A stretch of 64,000 bases of DNA from Dendrolimus kikuchii (GCA_019925095.2 CM034403.1:4903690-4967689); one strand, 5' to 3'. Shown: positions 43,451-54,420, counted from the stretch's first letter. The notes: a model not told the origin generated them from the letters alone. Numbers and translations are program-made.

Positions 43451-44169
43451 AAAAATTGCATTTTTGGAATCTGGCTGATTCGAATTACTTTACCCCCCTG
43501 ATATTTTCTCATTTTTAAACGCATTGTACAAACTCCACACCCTAACAGATTTATTGTATTGTATAGATATACTAGCCGCCCGGCGCGGTTTCACCCGCGC
43601 TCTACCCGCTCCCGTGGTATATAGCGTCATGTTATATAGCCTATGACACTCCCTGTTAACGTAGCTTTCGAACAGTAAAAGATTTTTTTAATCGGTTAAG
43701 TAGATACAGAGATTATTACCCCCTACAACGTCACAAACTCACAAACTTTACCTCTTTATAATATTATATATTCTCAAGGTAAGCAAGCGACTTTTTTTAT
43801 TATGCACCTGCGCATGACTGAGATTCGTTCGGCGGTTTTTTATTTCTGTAAAATCATGTTTTTGTGATAAGATATATGTGTGTACGGACAGAGGACGATT
43901 AATCCTAGAATACAGGAAAATAAAAAAGAAGCGAAAATAAAATTGAGCTCCGTCAGTCGCCAACTGGGAAAGCTCCACAGAGTGACAAAAATGTCACTGT
44001 TTTCTTAATTTGGCTACGAATCATAAAAAACTACTTAATTGATAATACCCCATATTACAAAAACTATTCAAAGAATATTATACTAATCAATTTTATTTGA
44101 AGGTGCTTTTAATTTTTTACATCCAAAAAACGAGGGAACACAATTAGTGGGCACATAATGTCTTGCCAC

Positions 44170-44398
44170 ATAATCCTACTAATATTATAAACGCAAAAGT
44201 TTGTGAGTATGGATGTATGTTTGTTACTCTTTCACGCAGAAACTACTGAGTAGATTTTGATGAAACTGTACAATAATATAGCTTACACATCAGAATAACA
44301 CATAGGCTATATTTTATAAAGATATAGTGTGAATTATCCAAAATATAACGATTTTCCATCCCCACGCGGGTGAGACCGCGGGGCGCAGCTGGTATATT
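44170..44398 (+). mobile_element. Helitron-like non-autonomous repeat
   Basis: CCTACTAATATTATAAACGC start, GTTACTCTTTCACGCAGAAACTAC, GATATAGTGTGAATTATCC, and end GGGGCGCAGCTGGTATATTA. Confidence 0.6.
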
Positions 44399-44802
44399 AA
44401 ATAAAATAGTAGATTGTGTCATAAGGGACCAAAATAAAGTATCGAGGGCGATAGCGATTGTTTGAGCCAAAACGAAGCGAAGGAGTCTAAAGTAGAAAGA
44501 AGTCCGAGGGCAGCGAGCGATTCTAGAGTAGATTCCTAAGCGTAGCGAGGGGATTCAAAGTACGTCGCTCGAGGTTAAATAATTTGGTACCGTGTGACAA
44601 CACTGCTTTTCATCCCACTTTATAAGAAAAATAAATAAGAGATGCTTTTAGTAGTGAAGGATATTTATATTGACGTAACCAAATTACAAATTTATATTAA
44701 TATTAGATACGTTTTTGACATTTTGGAAGTTTATTGTTTAGAACAAAAAATGTCGTCGACATATTTATTGCTTGGGTGTTCATAATAACCTCAGACTTTG
44801 GT

Positions 44803-45035
44803 TTTTTTTATTGTAGGAGTTCAGCAGACAGGCAGACGGCCCACTTCATGGAAAGCGGCTATCGCCTATGGACCTTTACAACACCAAAGGTGTTACAAAT
44901 GTGCTGCTGCTTTCTTAAGAGAGACTGGAACCTGATCACTAATGCCGGAACACAACTCAAGGTTGTTATGGCGGTATACTTCAGACCAGGGGTGGTAGCC
45001 ATCCAGTCGGGCAAATGCCCTACCACCTGGCAAAC
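44803..45035 (-). repeat. SINE-A copy, 5'-truncated
   Basis: TTATTGTAGGAGTTCAGCAG on the 3' side, cut at CCTACCACCTGG so that the head (about 75 bp) is missing. Confidence 0.82.
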
Positions 45036-45205
45036 TGGTAGCACCTAGCACCTGGTTGATGATCATGTTGAGTCAATGGTGACATTTCACACTGTTTTGA
45101 AGTGGATCGGCGCGGCGACAGCTTCAATCGGTGGATCAACTGAGGAAGGCCGTAATTTATTACTTTCAACTACGCGCTTGATAATTTTTGACTTAATATG
45201 AATTG

Positions 45206-45407
45206 AAGGCCACGACACACCTTCCATGATCAAATTGATCGTGTACTAGCAGAAGGTGATGTCAGGAGCCTTAAGAACAGACGAGCGTGCACGACAAGAG
45301 CTATGAATGTCAAAGAAGCAAGTGAGGTGTTAAGCCTGAATGGCGCTCTGTTGGTCGTGCCTACCCCGCAAGGGAACTGGCGTGAAGTTATGTATGTATG
45401 TATGTAT
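45206..45407 (+). mobile_element. RTE LINE 3' end inside a recombinase relic
   Basis: It encodes RPRHTFHDQIDRVLAEGDVRS to the end, with a 2-bp gap near EVCKNK, then (ATGT)n. A short GAATTG duplication is at 45200-45205 and 45411-45416. It lies directly against the tyrosine-recombinase fragment. Confidence 0.75.
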
Positions 45408-45632
45408 TTTGAATTGGCCCTCGATATATCCTTCCGCGACACCACTGGATTTCCATCCGCCATAGCGCTTCAGGGTGGTTAAATCTGCTCCTGAATCTGC
45501 TAAAAGAGTCGCAGAAGTCCGGCGAAAACAGTGTCCTGTTGAAGATGAGAATCTGGCAGCTTCAAATAATTTGCTATTACTTCTATCATCTTGGAAGTTT
45601 GATTTTTCTCTCGATTTGTTTTGTAGGGACAC
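45408..45632 (-). pseudogene. Tyrosine recombinase fragment, Crypton-like
   Basis: The minus strand encodes TGHCFRRTSATLLADSGADL and TTLKRYGGWKSSGVAEGYIE. In tyrosine recombinases HxxR (H-C-F-R), the GGW position and the nucleophile Tyr (EGY) form the C-terminal catalytic box, and all three are visible. The N-terminal part with the first catalytic Arg is not seen. The end is cut by the RTE insertion. Insect Cryptons carry this type of enzyme, and a domesticated relative is less likely given the truncation. Confidence 0.6.
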
Positions 45633-47126
45633 AGTTTGTCAGCATTTGTTAGCTCAGCAGTATTACGCTTTGTACGTGCGGCTGCGCCCGCAAGCCCCCT
45701 TCAGTCGCGAATAAACGCCAATGCTGTAGGTATAGATGTCACGTGGTTTCCTTTCTTGCGCGTAACCCGATACCGTCTACTCACATCAGGGTACACCACT
45801 GTGACTGGTGGTGGCACGTGGATCTAGATCGTACAGTCTGGTAGTAAATTGTTTATGACTGTTTCTGCGTTTAATTTTACCGTTTAAAATTTCACTTTCA
45901 CTGCTAGAACTCGTCTTTTATTCAATTTGTTGGAATCAAATAAAAATTGTCTGTAATATTTACATAACAAGTATTTAAAAAATGGAAAAAGAAGATCCTG
46001 CGGTTTTTTTTTTAATTTGGCCAATGCAGCGTCGGCAGGCGCGCTTTTTTTATTACCGGCCAGAAGTTTATTGAAGCGAAATGCTTTCACACGTGTTCCA
46101 AATTCAAGTCATTTCGGCACTGCTATTAAGTGCGCCGTAAGGACCCATTTTGGTCGCACTTATAGAGGAACCCTTCGCCTCTTTTCGAATAGATGGGATG
46201 AAAAATATAAATGAGCATCATTATAGTTTTTCAAAATCTGATTAATGATACCTAATGATTCCTTATATACACTAATAATAAATAGATTTTTACATGAGGG
46301 ATGAAAGAACCCTATTTAAACACGACATGGATTGGTCCACGAGCGCAGCGAGTGCCCCTATTTTACGAGTGCCTAACTAGGTCTTTCACCAGAGGCAAAC
46401 ACTCCGCTTCATATACCGAATTAGTTGTTACCCGCGACTTCATCCGCGTGGAATTTAATTTAATTTATTTTCGGGTGCGACGACAGCGGCGGCGTGGGCG
46501 CGGGCCTATAATTTTTTTTTCTAAAATAAAAACAGAAACCCGGTCCTTGAAAGTGCCGGCACCGCGAGCGACGTATGCTTTTTGGAGGTGTCGCGAACGG
46601 CGTTCGGTACCCGCTGAGGCCCAGGATCAATTTCTTTGAACGCATGTCAATGACTGCTAGAAAAGATTACAATACACAATAGACTATTTTTCTTAATTAC
46701 AAATTTTAAACACAAAGTAAACAAAACAAGTCCAAATGCGGGAAGGTAATAAACTGTTCTTTATGGCAGGCAGGTGTGCATTTGCTGTTGTCAGCATGTA
46801 ACAGTATCATTTCACTTGCAAATATTAATTTTTATCTCTATACCTAAGAATTTTATTTATTGCACCTCTCTAACTCAAAATCAGTTGGAATAAATCTTAA
46901 CCTCTACAAGTTTTATTTTTCCTTACAAAATTCGCGAGATCGAAAACTCTATAGCTGGAATTTTTTGGCGTCTCCCTTCAAGATCAACATACAAAGGTTT
47001 TACTGTAACAACAAATAACTATGCACATATAAGTATATGTATGTAGTTATTTGCTGATGTATTGTGCTTGCCAAAACATTTATGCTTAGGGTTGCAACCC
47101 ATACTATAATATATAATATCGTATTA
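45633..47126. other. Intergenic, nothing recognised
   Basis: Several short frames on both strands (for example 46301-46639, +) overlap and lack domains. A Helitron-like end (TTACCCGCGACTTCATCCGC) lies at 46429-46450. Confidence 0.4.
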
Positions 47127-47131
47127 TATTT

Positions 47132-47430
47132 AAAGTCGTGGTAGCGTAATGGCTAGCGCACGCGTCCTAGACTCAGAGGGCGCAGGTTCGATCCTGGCCG
47201 GAACGCATGCACCTCTTAGTCAGTTTTCTGATCTAATGTGCATATTGTTACAATTACCATGTGCTAACAACGGTGAAGGAAAACATCGTGATGCAACCTG
47301 CACATCGAGATAACCGATGTGTCAAACTTGCCAAGCCGCCTTGGACAAGCGTGGCGGGTATACTGTCTGTTCCCCCTGTGATGGGAGGCCCGAGCTCAGC
47401 AGTGGGACATTAATGGGCTGATATTATTAT
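47132..47430 (+). repeat. tRNA-like SINE (family T1), second copy
   Basis: A box TAGCGTAATGG, B box GGTTCGATCC and a TATTATATATA tail, about 90 percent like 28625-28930 by eye. Confidence 0.8.
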
Positions 47431-47499
47431 ATATATTATATTTTACCCATTTGTATATAATATAGTACAAAATGTAATTTCTTGTCATCATTAATTCAA

Positions 47500-47840
47500 T
47501 TGTTGCGTTTTTTGTTCAGATTTTTTAATAATAATAGATCTTTGCTTGGCAAAGCAAAAAGTAGTCTATCTATCTAAAATATTATAAAATTTCTACACGA
47601 TGCAAATTTTTTTAGATTTTTAAATTTAGTCTTTTTATTCGGGATTTATGTAAAAACTACTGGGCAGATTTCGATGTGGTTTTCGCTGATCGACAGCTAA
47701 TCCTTAGACTTAAACTTTGAGCTACTTTTTATCCCGGGAATCCCGCGGAAATTTTTCTGGGAATCATTTCAAATGGCCAGATAAAAATCCTGATTCCAAT
47801 GCGATTTCATTTATATTTAATTGATTGATATTTCAATATC
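47500..47840 (+). mobile_element. Helitron-like repeat (GCTGATCGACAG family)
   Basis: TTTTTATTCGGGATTTATGT-AAAAACTACTGG, GTGGTTTTCGCTGATCGACAG and CTTTTTATCCCGGGAATCCC blocks recur at 51895-52420 and, inverted, near 35290-35510. Confidence 0.45.
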
Positions 47841-48051
47841 TTCGCAACGCCAAGATATTGAAATAGCAGCATTATACAATCATATAGTAATCCAGGTGGG
47901 AGACAAAAGCTCAGTGGACCCCATGTTGAGTAGCGAATATAGGGCATTGAATTAATGAAAGCCAAAATTATAAACATAAAATTCAATCATTCAATATCAA
48001 TAATATTTTCTGTCTTTCAATCAAGTTGATTCGAATTGGTTCATTTAACCT

Positions 48052-48057
48052 TTATTT
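48052..48057 (-). terminator. poly(A) signal of the six-domain Kazal gene
   Basis: AATAAA on the minus strand, about 195 bp past the stop at 48251. Confidence 0.4.
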
Positions 48058-48250
48058 CTAAATAATGATACGGACTTTTTCGCAATATAATAATGGGCGC
48101 CACTGGTTGTAAATTAAACACATGTAAAATTTAAAAACATTTAATAAATAAAAAATAATATTAAAACAGTCAACTCAATATTAACAATCAATTCATCACA
48201 ACAATTCTGACTAAATGGCTTCTTCTCTTACAAAACAATATAACAAGTCT

Positions 48251-49263
48251 TTAGTTGGTAAAATTGACCAAATCACAGGGCTCGTGGCTGACCAACGAGA
48301 CGTGATCACCAGCGCATTTTAGCAAGCACTCATTATTGTACGTGACCCCATCAGACCCACAAACCGGCTCCAAGTTTCTAGTACATGAGCAAGTTGGCTT
48401 ATTAGCCGACTGAGGTTGTTCCACGACCCTGACACTATTATCGCAAGCTCCTTCATGTTGGACGCTCAAGTTGGGGTTAAATGCAGTCGCACAGTTTAAC
48501 AGACATGGGTTGCTATAAGTATTCCCATCAGAACCACAAACAGGCTGCAAGTTCCTAGTACAAGCGCAAGATGGGTTAGGAATCTGAATATCAACTACTT
48601 TGACTCTATTATCGCAACTGCCTTCGTGTTGAATTCTCAGTTCAGGGTTGGCAGCAGAGGCGCAGTTTAATAAACAAGGGTTATTGTATGTAAGTCCATC
48701 AGATCCACAAACTGGTCGAATGTTCCTGGTACAAGCGCATGATATATCCACTGGGTCTGCGACTATCACTTTGTCAGCACACGGCCCTTCGTGTCGAAGA
48801 GTCAATCCTCTATTTGAAGCAGTAGCACAGTTTAAAAGGCAGATGTTATTGTACGTGTTTCCATCGGACCCGCATACGGGTTTCATGTCACGTGAACAAG
48901 CGCATGATGATATTTCGGGGGCACTGGCTTTACATTCGCCAGTGTGTCTGATTTCTAATGATGGAAGGCTTGATCTGGCGCAATTCATAGAGCACTGGTT
49001 AGGATACGTCCTCCCATCGCTTCCACAAACAGGAGCGTAGTTAAAAGTACAGGCGCATGCTGGTTCAACTAGAGGCTGATCTTCACAGGAGCCTTCTTTA
49101 GCGACGGTAAGGTCGGTGTTTCCTTTTGAACGTTCGCAGTTCAATAAGCAAGCGTTGCTATATGTTCTGCCATCAGACCCGCAGACTGGTCGGAAGTTTC
49201 TAGTGCACACGCAAGGCGGCAACGCAAGCGCAGTGCATACGTGTGCGACGAACAGCAATACAC
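48251..49263 (-). CDS. Kazal gene exon 2: six Kazal domains
   Basis: All six domains are on one exon, separated by linkers of 5-15 residues. The exon opens phase 1 with VLLFVAHVCTALALPPC and ends LVNFTN. Multi-domain Kazal exons without introns between domains suggest duplication within the exon. Confidence 0.92.
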
Positions 49264-52200
49264 CTAGAAAGAATGCAATTGCGTTATTAAGGGAATACCC
49301 GGTGAACGCACTTATGTAACAAATGCAAACTTGCGTACACAACGTTTTGAAATGTAAATAATGGTATGTTCGACTTAATGCGTATACGCATTGTTCTTGG
49401 TGATTACATGTACAAATCATTTGCCTATGGGTTTTTTTTCATTTATTGCTTATTGATATTTTTCGACGAGTGTTAAAATACCCTCTTGCTCTCTACAAAA
49501 TATATAATTACCGACGATTTTATGAGTAAATTCAGAACTCGCGGCATATTTATTAATTTTTTATAATTTCAATGTCCTGCGGAAGACATATGAGCTTTTG
49601 CGCAATGATCTTGAGCATAATAACAATAAATTATGTTACTCTGATAACGTTACTAAGATAATTATGGACCTCTACAATATTCATTATCGTATAGACCTTG
49701 ACAAGAAATAAGTCAAGTCTGTCTCTTACATAATCGTAACTGATATATATTTAAAGTAGGTATTTTAATCGAGCAATGAAAAGTTTCAAACGCTACAATG
49801 GCGTTGATTTCCTATGCCAGATGAGATTAATAAAAAGAAAAAGAGTAAACTTGTCTGTAACGGTCTTATTCATAGAGAGTTAGAGTAAGTTTAAACGCTT
49901 CTTTATGGTTCTTAAAGAAGCGTTCAAACTTATTCTAGCTGTCTATGAATAAGACAGTCTTAGAACTGCCTGATTTTAACTGTCGCTTCATATCAAATTT
50001 ATCTGGTTTGTTTAGCAAATTTTATCCGTGCAGGAACGGAGAAAGAATACAGTTCCTGCGGCCGGGCGGCCTGTCGTAAGAGGCGACTAAACAACCCACA
50101 GCCAGGTGGTAGTGCATTTACCCGACTGGATGGCTACCACCCCTGGTCTAGAGCATGCCGCCATAACAACTTTGAGTTATGTTCCGGCATTAGAGACCAG
50201 GTTCCAGACTCCATTAAGAGAGCTGCAGCGCATTTGTAGCACCTTTGGTGTTGCAAATGTCCATAGGCGATGGTAACCGCTTTCCATTCAGTGGGCCGTC
50301 TGCCTGTCTGCTGAACTCCTGCAATAAATAAATACGTTGTTGGAATTGAACAATTTCATTTCCAGCATTACGTAGGTCGTCTATCTACCAAGCTGGATAA
50401 CGCCCTATTGTACATTAAATACAAAGTATCCTATACTCCCAAATCATCTAATTTTTACTTTTTTTATTGCAAATCTGGGAAACAGGCAGACGGCCTCCTC
50501 TAATGGATAATGGTCGCCTATAGACATTTGCAATACTAGGAATGAAGGATGAGCGAAGCCAACGCGTTGCTAGCCTTTAGGAAGCTCATCGCAGCTCTTA
50601 TAGCTGGTTCCTATATCTTACTATTCATTCACTTGCCTTAAAATCAGCAGACAGGCAGCCCTGATGGAAAGCGGTTACCGTCGACAATGGACATTTGTAA
50701 CACCAAAGGCGCTACCAATGTGCTGCCGCTCTCTTAAGGGACACTGGAACCAGGCCACTAATACCGGAACACAACTCAAGGTTGTTATAGCGGCTTTCTC
50801 TTGACCAGTGGTAGTAGGCATCCAGACGGGCAAATACCCTACCATCTGGCTGCGGGTTGTTTTGTCGCATCTTACGACAGGCCGCCCGGCCGCAGGAAAT
50901 TATAACCCTTCTCCGTTCCTACACGGATAGAATTTGTATGGAGCTTATTTCAAATTTTAACGGTCGATAATATATAGGAACCGGCCAGTAATTATCATGC
51001 GAAACACAATTAGTTTAAGCCTAACTTTTTCCCACCAATACTCTTTAAGAACGTGGTATCATACCAATAGAGCCCGCCCCAAGAGCTGTTATGATTCCAT
51101 CCAGCATGGGTCTACTACGCCTAAATATCTACTTCTTCATTCATCACCCCTGGGATAAATCACTGCATAAAATTGATTTTGTATTACAATGCCGGTCCAT
51201 TTCGTAAGTACGAGTTTCTATTTTTTCATCGCAGTAGGCTTTCCTTTGACCCCTCTCAGTAGTTTATTTTCATTGATAATTACTTTCTCATTATTATTAC
51301 TCAAGCCTAAACAGACTTGAGTAATAATAATGTCAATTCACGGTAACAAGAATAATATTTCTTTTTATATCGTGTAAGGGTGGGTGTTTGGTTCTGAAGA
51401 CGGCCAAGTGGGTCGATGATCAAATAATATTTTTTCATTTTTATTTGCCAGGCAATAAATTTTATAAACCCGTCCTTGTTTGTAACTGCACGATCTTTGA
51501 TTAATGCAAATTATTATGTATTATATGGACAGGAATAAATTCATGGTGAGGCGTTAGTCATACATAGTTTAGTTATTGTTTCTATTGTTATAGAATTGAA
51601 TACACAATATTTAATTTATTGTGACAATTTCAAGGTACAGTAATTAAGCCTATCGCCTTTATCGAGACCTAGCAAGACGGTTACGACGATAGAAGTCTCA
51701 CGCGACGAAAAGAAGGCTGGCCTGTATTTGGGGTAATGCATAAACATTGCCATGCAACGTGGTAGCGCAGCCGGCGCTAATATTTGTTTTTTTTTTAATA
51801 AATTACGTTTAAGTATTATTATATATTTTAATTTTCAGTTATTTTTTTAATGTGAATGTAAATTTTAATGTATAATAATAATTAGCTGTGTCTGTACATT
51901 GAAGCTATAAAAATAAAAACATCCGGAATAGACTATATAAACGACGTAGAACACGATGCAATTTTTATGAGATTCTTGTCTGTTTGTCGTTTTGTCTGTT
52001 TGTTCGGGTTTCACGTAAAAACTAGCGGGGCGATTTCGATGCGGTTTTCGCTGATTGACAGTTAATTCTGAGACTTAAACTTTGCGTTACTTTTTATCCC
52101 GAAAATACCGCGGGAATTTTTCTAGGAATGATTAAAATTGGCCAAATTAAAAAAAATCGAATTCCAATGTGATTTTTTTACTGGTCGATAGCAAATTTAA

Positions 52201-52562
52201 TATAATGAAATATGTGAAATTTTATATTTCAGGAATTCCGCGGGAATTTTTTCCGGAGCGGTTTGAAGTTATTCGGCTGCACAGAAATTTGCTTGTTCCA
52301 ATAAATACAGTTTCCACTAAATGATAGCTTATATTCTTTTTTTAAATGCTGCGATACTTCGTGTCCCGGGGATCCCGTGAGAATTTCAGGTCAAGCGTGG
52401 ACGAAGTTGTGGGCATATCCTAGTTATTTAATAAAGATATTAGTATTAATCAAGAGATGAAACCGGAAAGTAATTGAAAATGTCTTGTTGTAAAAATGTC
52501 TATTAACAGAGATTAGTGCTACAAGAAGAATAGTTAAAATTCTTACCGAATTTATAATTCAT
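48251..52562 (-). CDS. Six-domain Kazal-type serine protease inhibitor, two coding exons
   Basis: CDS join on the minus strand: 52562-52547 and 49263-48251, 1029 nt, 342 residues. Exon 1 is 16 nt (MNYKF plus one base) ending at donor G|GTAAGA. Exon 2 begins after acceptor CTTTCTAG. The join gives the signal peptide MNYKFGVLLFVAHVCTALA, then six Kazal domains, each with six cysteines and a PVCGSDGxTYxN core. P1 (second residue after Cys II) is Arg in domains 1, 3, 4, 5 and 6 and Phe in domain 2, so most domains should bind trypsin-like enzymes and one chymotrypsin-like ones. The frame is also open upstream of the acceptor to 49420, but that extension is intronic. The protein should be secreted. 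Domains 4 and 5 are the most alike. Confidence 0.9.
49862..49958. repeat. 97-bp hairpin (GTCTTATTCATAGA family)
   Basis: GTCTTATTCATAGAGAG...CGCTTCTTTA pairs with TAAAGAAGCG...CTATGAATAAGAC around a loop of about 8 nt. Half of it recurs at 35650-35705 and a diverged full hairpin at 61247-61333. Confidence 0.65.
50025..50332 (+). repeat. SINE-A copy, full length
   Basis: ATCCGTGCAGGAACGGAG to CTCCTGCAATAAATAAAT, in the Kazal intron. Confidence 0.88.
50462..50600 (-). mobile_element. LINE/SINE tail fragment
   Basis: Minus-strand tail: GTCTATAGGCGACC and CCGTCTGCCTGTTTCC end, preceded by an AACGCGTTGGC-like block as in the LINE end at 22640. A similar worn piece is at 56265-56345. Confidence 0.5.
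50606..50985. repeat. MITE of the GGTTCCTATATCTTAC family interrupted by SINE-A
   Basis: Left half GGTTCCTATATCTTACTATT to CTTGCCTTAAA (50608-50642). Right half from about 50936 to TATATAGGAACCGG. A minus SINE-A copy sits between them. Confidence 0.65.
50643..50933 (-). repeat. SINE-A copy nested in a MITE
   Basis: It runs from ATCAGCAGACAGGCAG to CTCCGTTCCTACACGGAT on +. The A-tail side is short. Confidence 0.85.
51645..51790 (+). mobile_element. Reverse-transcriptase tail fragment
   Basis: The plus strand reads KKAGLYLG then INIAMQRGSAAGAN with a stop between, matching the tail ORF at 57034-57240. Confidence 0.4.
51895..52420 (+). mobile_element. Helitron-like repeat
   Basis: GTTTCACGTAAAAACTAGCGG, GCGGTTTTCGCTGATTGACAG and repeated ATCCCG-GGAATTTTTC blocks. 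It ends near AAGTTGTGGGCATATCCTAG. Confidence 0.5.
52547..52562 (-). CDS. Kazal gene exon 1: start codon and first residues
   Basis: ATG-AAT-TAT-AAA-TTC-G then donor GTAAGA. The lone G joins GT of exon 2 to make Gly. The resulting signal peptide has a basic n-region and a clean hydrophobic core, and the total length is a multiple of three. The exon is far too short for an ORF search. Confidence 0.75.
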
Positions 52563-52700
52563 TTTGATGATTCTATTAACACCGGCTACTATCTTCAAAC
52601 GTCACACAAACAATGAAAACAAATTATCGATCTGTTATGCGCAGATCTTGATTCCTTGAGCTCCGTGATTGTAATGATGAGTTGCTCCGGTCGGCCACAG

Positions 52701-52710
52701 TTTATATACA
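52701..52710 (-). promoter_or_regulatory. TATA-like box of the six-domain Kazal gene
   Basis: TGTATATAAA on the minus strand, about 140 bp before the ATG, which leaves room for a start near 52670-52680 and a 5' UTR of about 110 nt. Confidence 0.5.
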
Positions 52711-53409
52711 AATAAACATAACCGATGCAACGAGAAATCCCACAAGGCCCTGTCGTTGTTGTAAATCCCCACGAGCGTAAGTCAATGAATCGCGGCGGAC
52801 CACACAGACCAAATGTGTTTGTCTTGCCCGCGAGTCACCTCATAAGGTGTTTATTGACGTTGCGTTACACATGAGTCATTTCGTTGCAACAGCCTGCCTT
52901 TAGCGACGCGACTACACGTATCTGTGCTCAGAATTTGGAAACTTGCAAGACAGCTTTGGCGCCAAAACCTTCAGTCATTGAACTATATCATTGAATTTTT
53001 GGTAATTTCTAGAAGTTTACTTTTCTTGGAAACAGGTCTAATATAAGATATACCTGTCTTCAAAATTTCAATACAAAATTTATTTTTTCGGACATCAAGT
53101 TTTTTTGGGGCTGTTGCTGTATCAATTGCTATTAACAAAAACGAGTTAGCATATTTTATGTGAGCTGAATTATTTTTATTACACTGCCTGTTTATCCCAA
53201 GCCTAGGCCCAAGACGAATATTGACGTAACAGTAACTGCTTCAGTATGTATAATATAATATATGTTTCAAAAAGGCTATCCCATTTTACTCTATTTCCAA
53301 TATTAAATATGCACCTGTCAATTAAATATTCCAAGGTTATTTATTTCTAAATTTTGCAGTTAAGATACTTAAAGGTTTCCGAAGCACCTTATTCGTGTGA
53401 TCAGTGACA
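52711..53409. other. Upstream region of the Kazal gene, nothing else recognised
   Basis: The first 250 bp (52711-52960) are less AT-rich and of higher complexity than the rest and may hold control sites. The remainder is plain AT-rich sequence. Confidence 0.4.
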
Positions 53410-53850
53410 GCCTTATGAGGCAGGATTGTCGACGATCCTGAACTTACAGACGGTTTAGAACCTTTAAGTCTCAGAAGAGACGTTGGCGCTTTAAACGTGT
53501 TCTACCATCTATACAATCAGGAGTGTTCTGAGGAGCTATTTGATTTGGTACCTATGTCGCCATTTTAACATCGCACTGCTCAATGGGAGTTCATCCACAC
53601 TTCCGTGACACTTAGAAGTTATCCACTGTACGTGGCGCTCGCTCCTTTATGCCATACGTGAGCAAGCTATTGAATGAGCTCTCTCGCGGTTTTCCAAGAG
53701 CCTTACAATATGGAGCTCTTCAAAAAGGAGGTAAGCAGATATTTAAAGTCTCAACGAGGTAGGCAACGCATCGGCTCCCTTAGTGTTGCAGATGTCCATT
53801 GGCGACTGTAGCCACTTGTCATCAAATGGACCCCTTTGCCAGTTTCCCTA
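53410..53850 (+). mobile_element. Jockey-like LINE 3' end, second copy
   Basis: It encodes VDDPELTDGLEPLSLRRDVG and, after frame breaks, NMELFKKEVSRYLKSQRG. It ends TTAGTGTTGCAGATGTCCATTGG...CAAATGG, closely similar to the last third of SINE-A and to the LINE at 32428-33160 read in sense. Confidence 0.8.
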
Positions 53851-54180
53851 CAAGCAAACAGAAAAAGACAAACACGGCTACCAACCGGGGCTTTGCTTTT
53901 ATAGAGGCCTCGCGCTCTCTTGCAATAACCTAGAAATAATCCACAAAGGACAAGGGATTCACAAAGATCTATCGCCCCCATCGCATTGGCTAAGCCTGCC
54001 TGTATGTTACATCTGGAGTAACACGCTGATCCGCAGGTTTGCAAGGTGTATAAAGGGCGTCAAAAGAACGCCTATTAGGTGCATACTGCCAAAATTTTCA
54101 CACTTGCAACTTGTGGGTCAGCTGTATTCAGAGGGCATACAGGGTCCTGTGCGTCTGTGGGTCACTCTGCATCCCGGGGT
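53851..54180. other. GC-richer unassigned sequence between LINE relics
   Basis: No domain or repeat match that I can make. Probably more retroelement debris. Confidence 0.3.
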
Positions 54181-54420
54181 GACCTAAGCTTGTTGCGCGG
54201 TTGAACAATGGGTGTAGCTTGTAGCTTCGCTTATCGTCTCATGTTCTTCCACACAAGCGCCGGGTATGGGACGAAGGTTTAGGTTTATCGGAGTAGCTGG
54301 TTCCGCCCAGAGTCTTCGCACACGCTGCGCGGCGCTTATCGCCGCGGTTCGGTCCCACCCCCACAGTCGAGAGGGACTCAGTATGGTACGAAATGTATTC
54401 CCTTACGCAGCAAAAAAAAA
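54181..54420 (+). mobile_element. Poly(A)-tailed R1-like LINE 3' UTR
   Basis: GC-rich, with GGGACGAAGGTTTAGG and CTCAGTATGGTACG phrases, ending in A11 at 54409-54419. A related tail (GGGGCGCAGGTTAGG...A10) ends at 55490. Confidence 0.45.

Larger units (their letters stand above)
49264..52546. other. Intron of the six-domain Kazal gene
   Basis: 3.3 kb packed with repeats: a hairpin (49862-49958), SINE-A copies on both strands, a MITE, a reverse-transcriptase tail fragment (51645-51790) and a Helitron-like block (51895-52420). Confidence 0.7.

Noticed and set aside
45475..45714. 79-codon frame on + over the recombinase fragment
   Set aside because: It is the shadow of the minus-strand tyrosine-recombinase frame.
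49264..49420. N-terminal extension of the six-domain Kazal frame up to the ATG at 49420
   Set aside because: A good acceptor (CTTTCTAG) lies at 49264 and an upstream 16-nt exon gives a proper signal peptide, matching the layout of the sister gene.
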